Of a stretch of 5,175 bases of DNA, positions 4,387 to 5,175 are shown in pieces. The stretch comes from Pseudolabrys sp. GTDB lineage: Bacteria > Pseudomonadota > Alphaproteobacteria > Rhizobiales > Xanthobacteraceae. The notes beneath the pieces are model-generated. The model saw only the letters and a program-made list of their open reading frames with translations, did not search any database and was not told the DNA's origin. Location: assembly GCA_029945495.1 (NCBI GenBank), contig JAQSCR010000045.1, positions 1 to 5,175 of the forward strand. The letters are read 5' to 3'. Both the position numbers and the translations under genes were made by a program. Positions within the stretch are counted from its first letter, which is position 1; each line of letters begins with the position of its first letter.

Positions 4387-5055
4387 ATGAATAAGCGCGT
4401 CAAACAGGCTTTGCGGACCGGCGGCACGCTGGTCTTTGCTTTTACCGCGCTGGCGCTCGCCGCCGGCAGCAGCGCCGCCGGCGAACGCGTCGCCTCGCTC
4501 TATAGCGGCCCGCCGACCGAGCGCGTGGTCTACGCCTCCGTCGGTGACGCCACCCGCACGCCGATCGGCTGGGTCGAGTTCTGCATCGAATACAAGAACG
4601 AGTGCACGACTAGAGCCTCGGCGCCGCGCGACATCGTGCTTACGTCCAAGACCTGGGACGACCTGATCAAGGTGAACAATTGGGTCAACGACACGATCAA
4701 GCCGGTCACCGACATGGATCACTGGGGCGTGGTCGAGCGCTGGAACATGGGCGAGGACGGCCAAGGCGACTGCGAGGATTACGCACTGCTCAAGCGCAAG
4801 ATGCTGATCCAGGCCGGCTGGCCGCGCGAGGCACTGCTGATGACCGTGGTGCGCGACAAGAAGGGCGAAGGCCACGCCGTGCTGACGGTCAAGACCAATC
4901 GCGGCGAGTTCATTCTCGACAACCAGGAAGCCGAAGTCCTCGCCTGGAACAAGACTGGATACAAATTCGTCAAGCGTCAGTCGCAGGCCGACCAAAACAC
5001 CTGGGTCGCGCTCGGCGAACCGCGCGGCGCACCGGCCATCGTTTCGGCGCGCTAA
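4387..5055 (+). CDS. Exported transglutaminase-like cysteine peptidase (BTLCP, LapG family)
   Basis: A 222-residue bacterial transglutaminase-like cysteine peptidase (PF06035 / DUF920, peptidase family C93). The N-terminus is a signal peptide: basic MNKRVKQALR, a hydrophobic stretch at about 13-27, and a likely cleavage after A30 or A31 (GSSAA), so it should act in the periplasm. The predicted catalytic triad is intact: C129 in GQGDCEDYALLK, H163 in GEGHAVLTV and D178 in FILDNQ. D128 and E130 around the cysteine correspond to residues that bind calcium in LapG. C66 and C73 (EFCIEYKNEC) could form a disulfide. LapG itself cuts the adhesin LapA to release biofilms and is held back by LapD at high c-di-GMP; the substrate here is unknown and no adhesin or LapD is in the window. 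ATG at 4387 is chosen because the purine-rich GGGGAAGGG (4369-4377) lies 9 bases before it and the signal peptide starts there; an in-frame TTG at 4354 would add 11 unsuitable residues. Confidence 0.92.
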   Translation: MNKRVKQALRTGGTLVFAFTALALAAGSSAAGERVASLYSGPPTERVVYASVGDATRTPIGWVEFCIEYKNECTTRASAPRDIVLTSKTWDDLIKVNNWVNDTIKPVTDMDHWGVVERWNMGEDGQGDCEDYALLKRKMLIQAGWPREALLMTVVRDKKGEGHAVLTVKTNRGEFILDNQEAEVLAWNKTGYKFVKRQSQADQNTWVALGEPRGAPAIVSAR

Positions 5056-5074
5056 CGGAGTCGCTTTGAGTTGC

Positions 5075-5104
5075 AAGAAAAGTCACGCGCCGGTGGCGCG
5101 TGAC
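5075..5104 (-). terminator. Perfect 10-bp hairpin with a minus-strand T-tract
   Basis: GTCACGCGCC (5082-5091) and GGCGCGTGAC (5095-5104) are exact inverse copies around a 3-base loop. Read leftward the stem is followed by TTTTCTT (complement of 5075-5081), the form of an intrinsic terminator. Read rightward, the direction of the peptidase gene ending 26 bases earlier, no T-run follows. It may end a leftward gene beyond the window, or act as a stabilising 3' hairpin or weak terminator for the peptidase message. Confidence 0.5.
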
Positions 5105-5160
5105 GGACAGGAAACAAGATCGCTTCAAGTCACTTCAGGTTTGCTTGCTGTCTGAGCTTT

Positions 5161-5175
5161 AAGGAAACGAACAAG
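5161..5175 (+). promoter_or_regulatory. Possible ribosome binding site of a gene starting just past the edge
   Basis: The final bases AAGGAAACGAACAAG begin with AAGGA, a good Shine-Dalgarno, with 10 bases to the window end. If base 5176 opens a start codon, a rightward gene begins there. The low G+C content of 5105-5175 also suits a promoter and leader region better than coding sequence. Confidence 0.33.

Noticed and set aside
4324..5076. 250-codon leftward open frame opposite the peptidase gene
   Set aside because: Antisense to an intact exported peptidase. It runs into the AT-rich block and shows no family features.
1..5175. CRISPR array, defence island, toxin-antitoxin pair or secretion-system genes
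   Set aside because: No regularly spaced repeats and no matching protein families. All six coding regions are ordinary alphaproteobacterial housekeeping or signalling families.

Overview
The window is high-GC DNA (roughly two thirds G+C in the genes) with compact, densely packed genes. Every recognisable protein belongs to a family typical of Alphaproteobacteria. The mix of a PAS_5-type single-PAS protein, a tandem PilZ protein, a periplasmic transglutaminase-like cysteine peptidase, and a patatin/CBS/rhomboid cluster points to Hyphomicrobiales, in the Bradyrhizobium / Rhodopseudomonas / Xanthobacteraceae area. That placement is inference from protein style; there is no marker gene. It looks chromosomal: I see no transposase, phage gene, tRNA, rRNA or CRISPR array.

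Left part (1-2156). The 3' portion of a patatin-like phospholipase gene reads rightward to 727 and meets, tail to tail, a leftward pair: a two-CBS-domain protein (759-1190) and, upstream of it, a six-helix rhomboid protease with an intact Ser/His dyad (1377-2156). 

Divergent spacer (2157-2567). These 411 bases hold no gene I can support but are not featureless. On the minus strand there is a textbook intrinsic terminator (2221-2249), about 65 bases before the rhomboid start. Upstream of it is a promoter-like pair (2374-2402), and between them a strong hairpin (2330-2356). Together they could make an RNA of about 147 nt, either an independent small RNA or an attenuated leader of the rhomboid gene. 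A separate 8-bp inverted repeat lies in the leader of the rightward PAS gene.

Right part (2568-5055). Three rightward genes: a PAS_5 protein (2568-3245), a protein with two complete c-di-GMP-binding PilZ motifs (3317-3940), and, after a 446-base spacer, an exported BTLCP/LapG-family cysteine peptidase (4387-5055). The set suggests a link to c-di-GMP, motility or surface physiology, but no diguanylate cyclase, phosphodiesterase or LapD receptor is in view. The spacer before the peptidase contains a sharply AT-rich block (about 26% G+C by hand count over 4201-4320) with repeats spaced near whole helical turns.

Right edge (5056-5175). A perfect 10-bp hairpin has its T-tract on the minus strand, and the last 15 bases look like a ribosome binding site for a rightward gene starting just outside. 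These two signals disagree on what lies beyond the edge.

Nothing here is a clear new system. The candidate RNA before the rhomboid gene and the AT-rich block before the peptidase are the least explained pieces.
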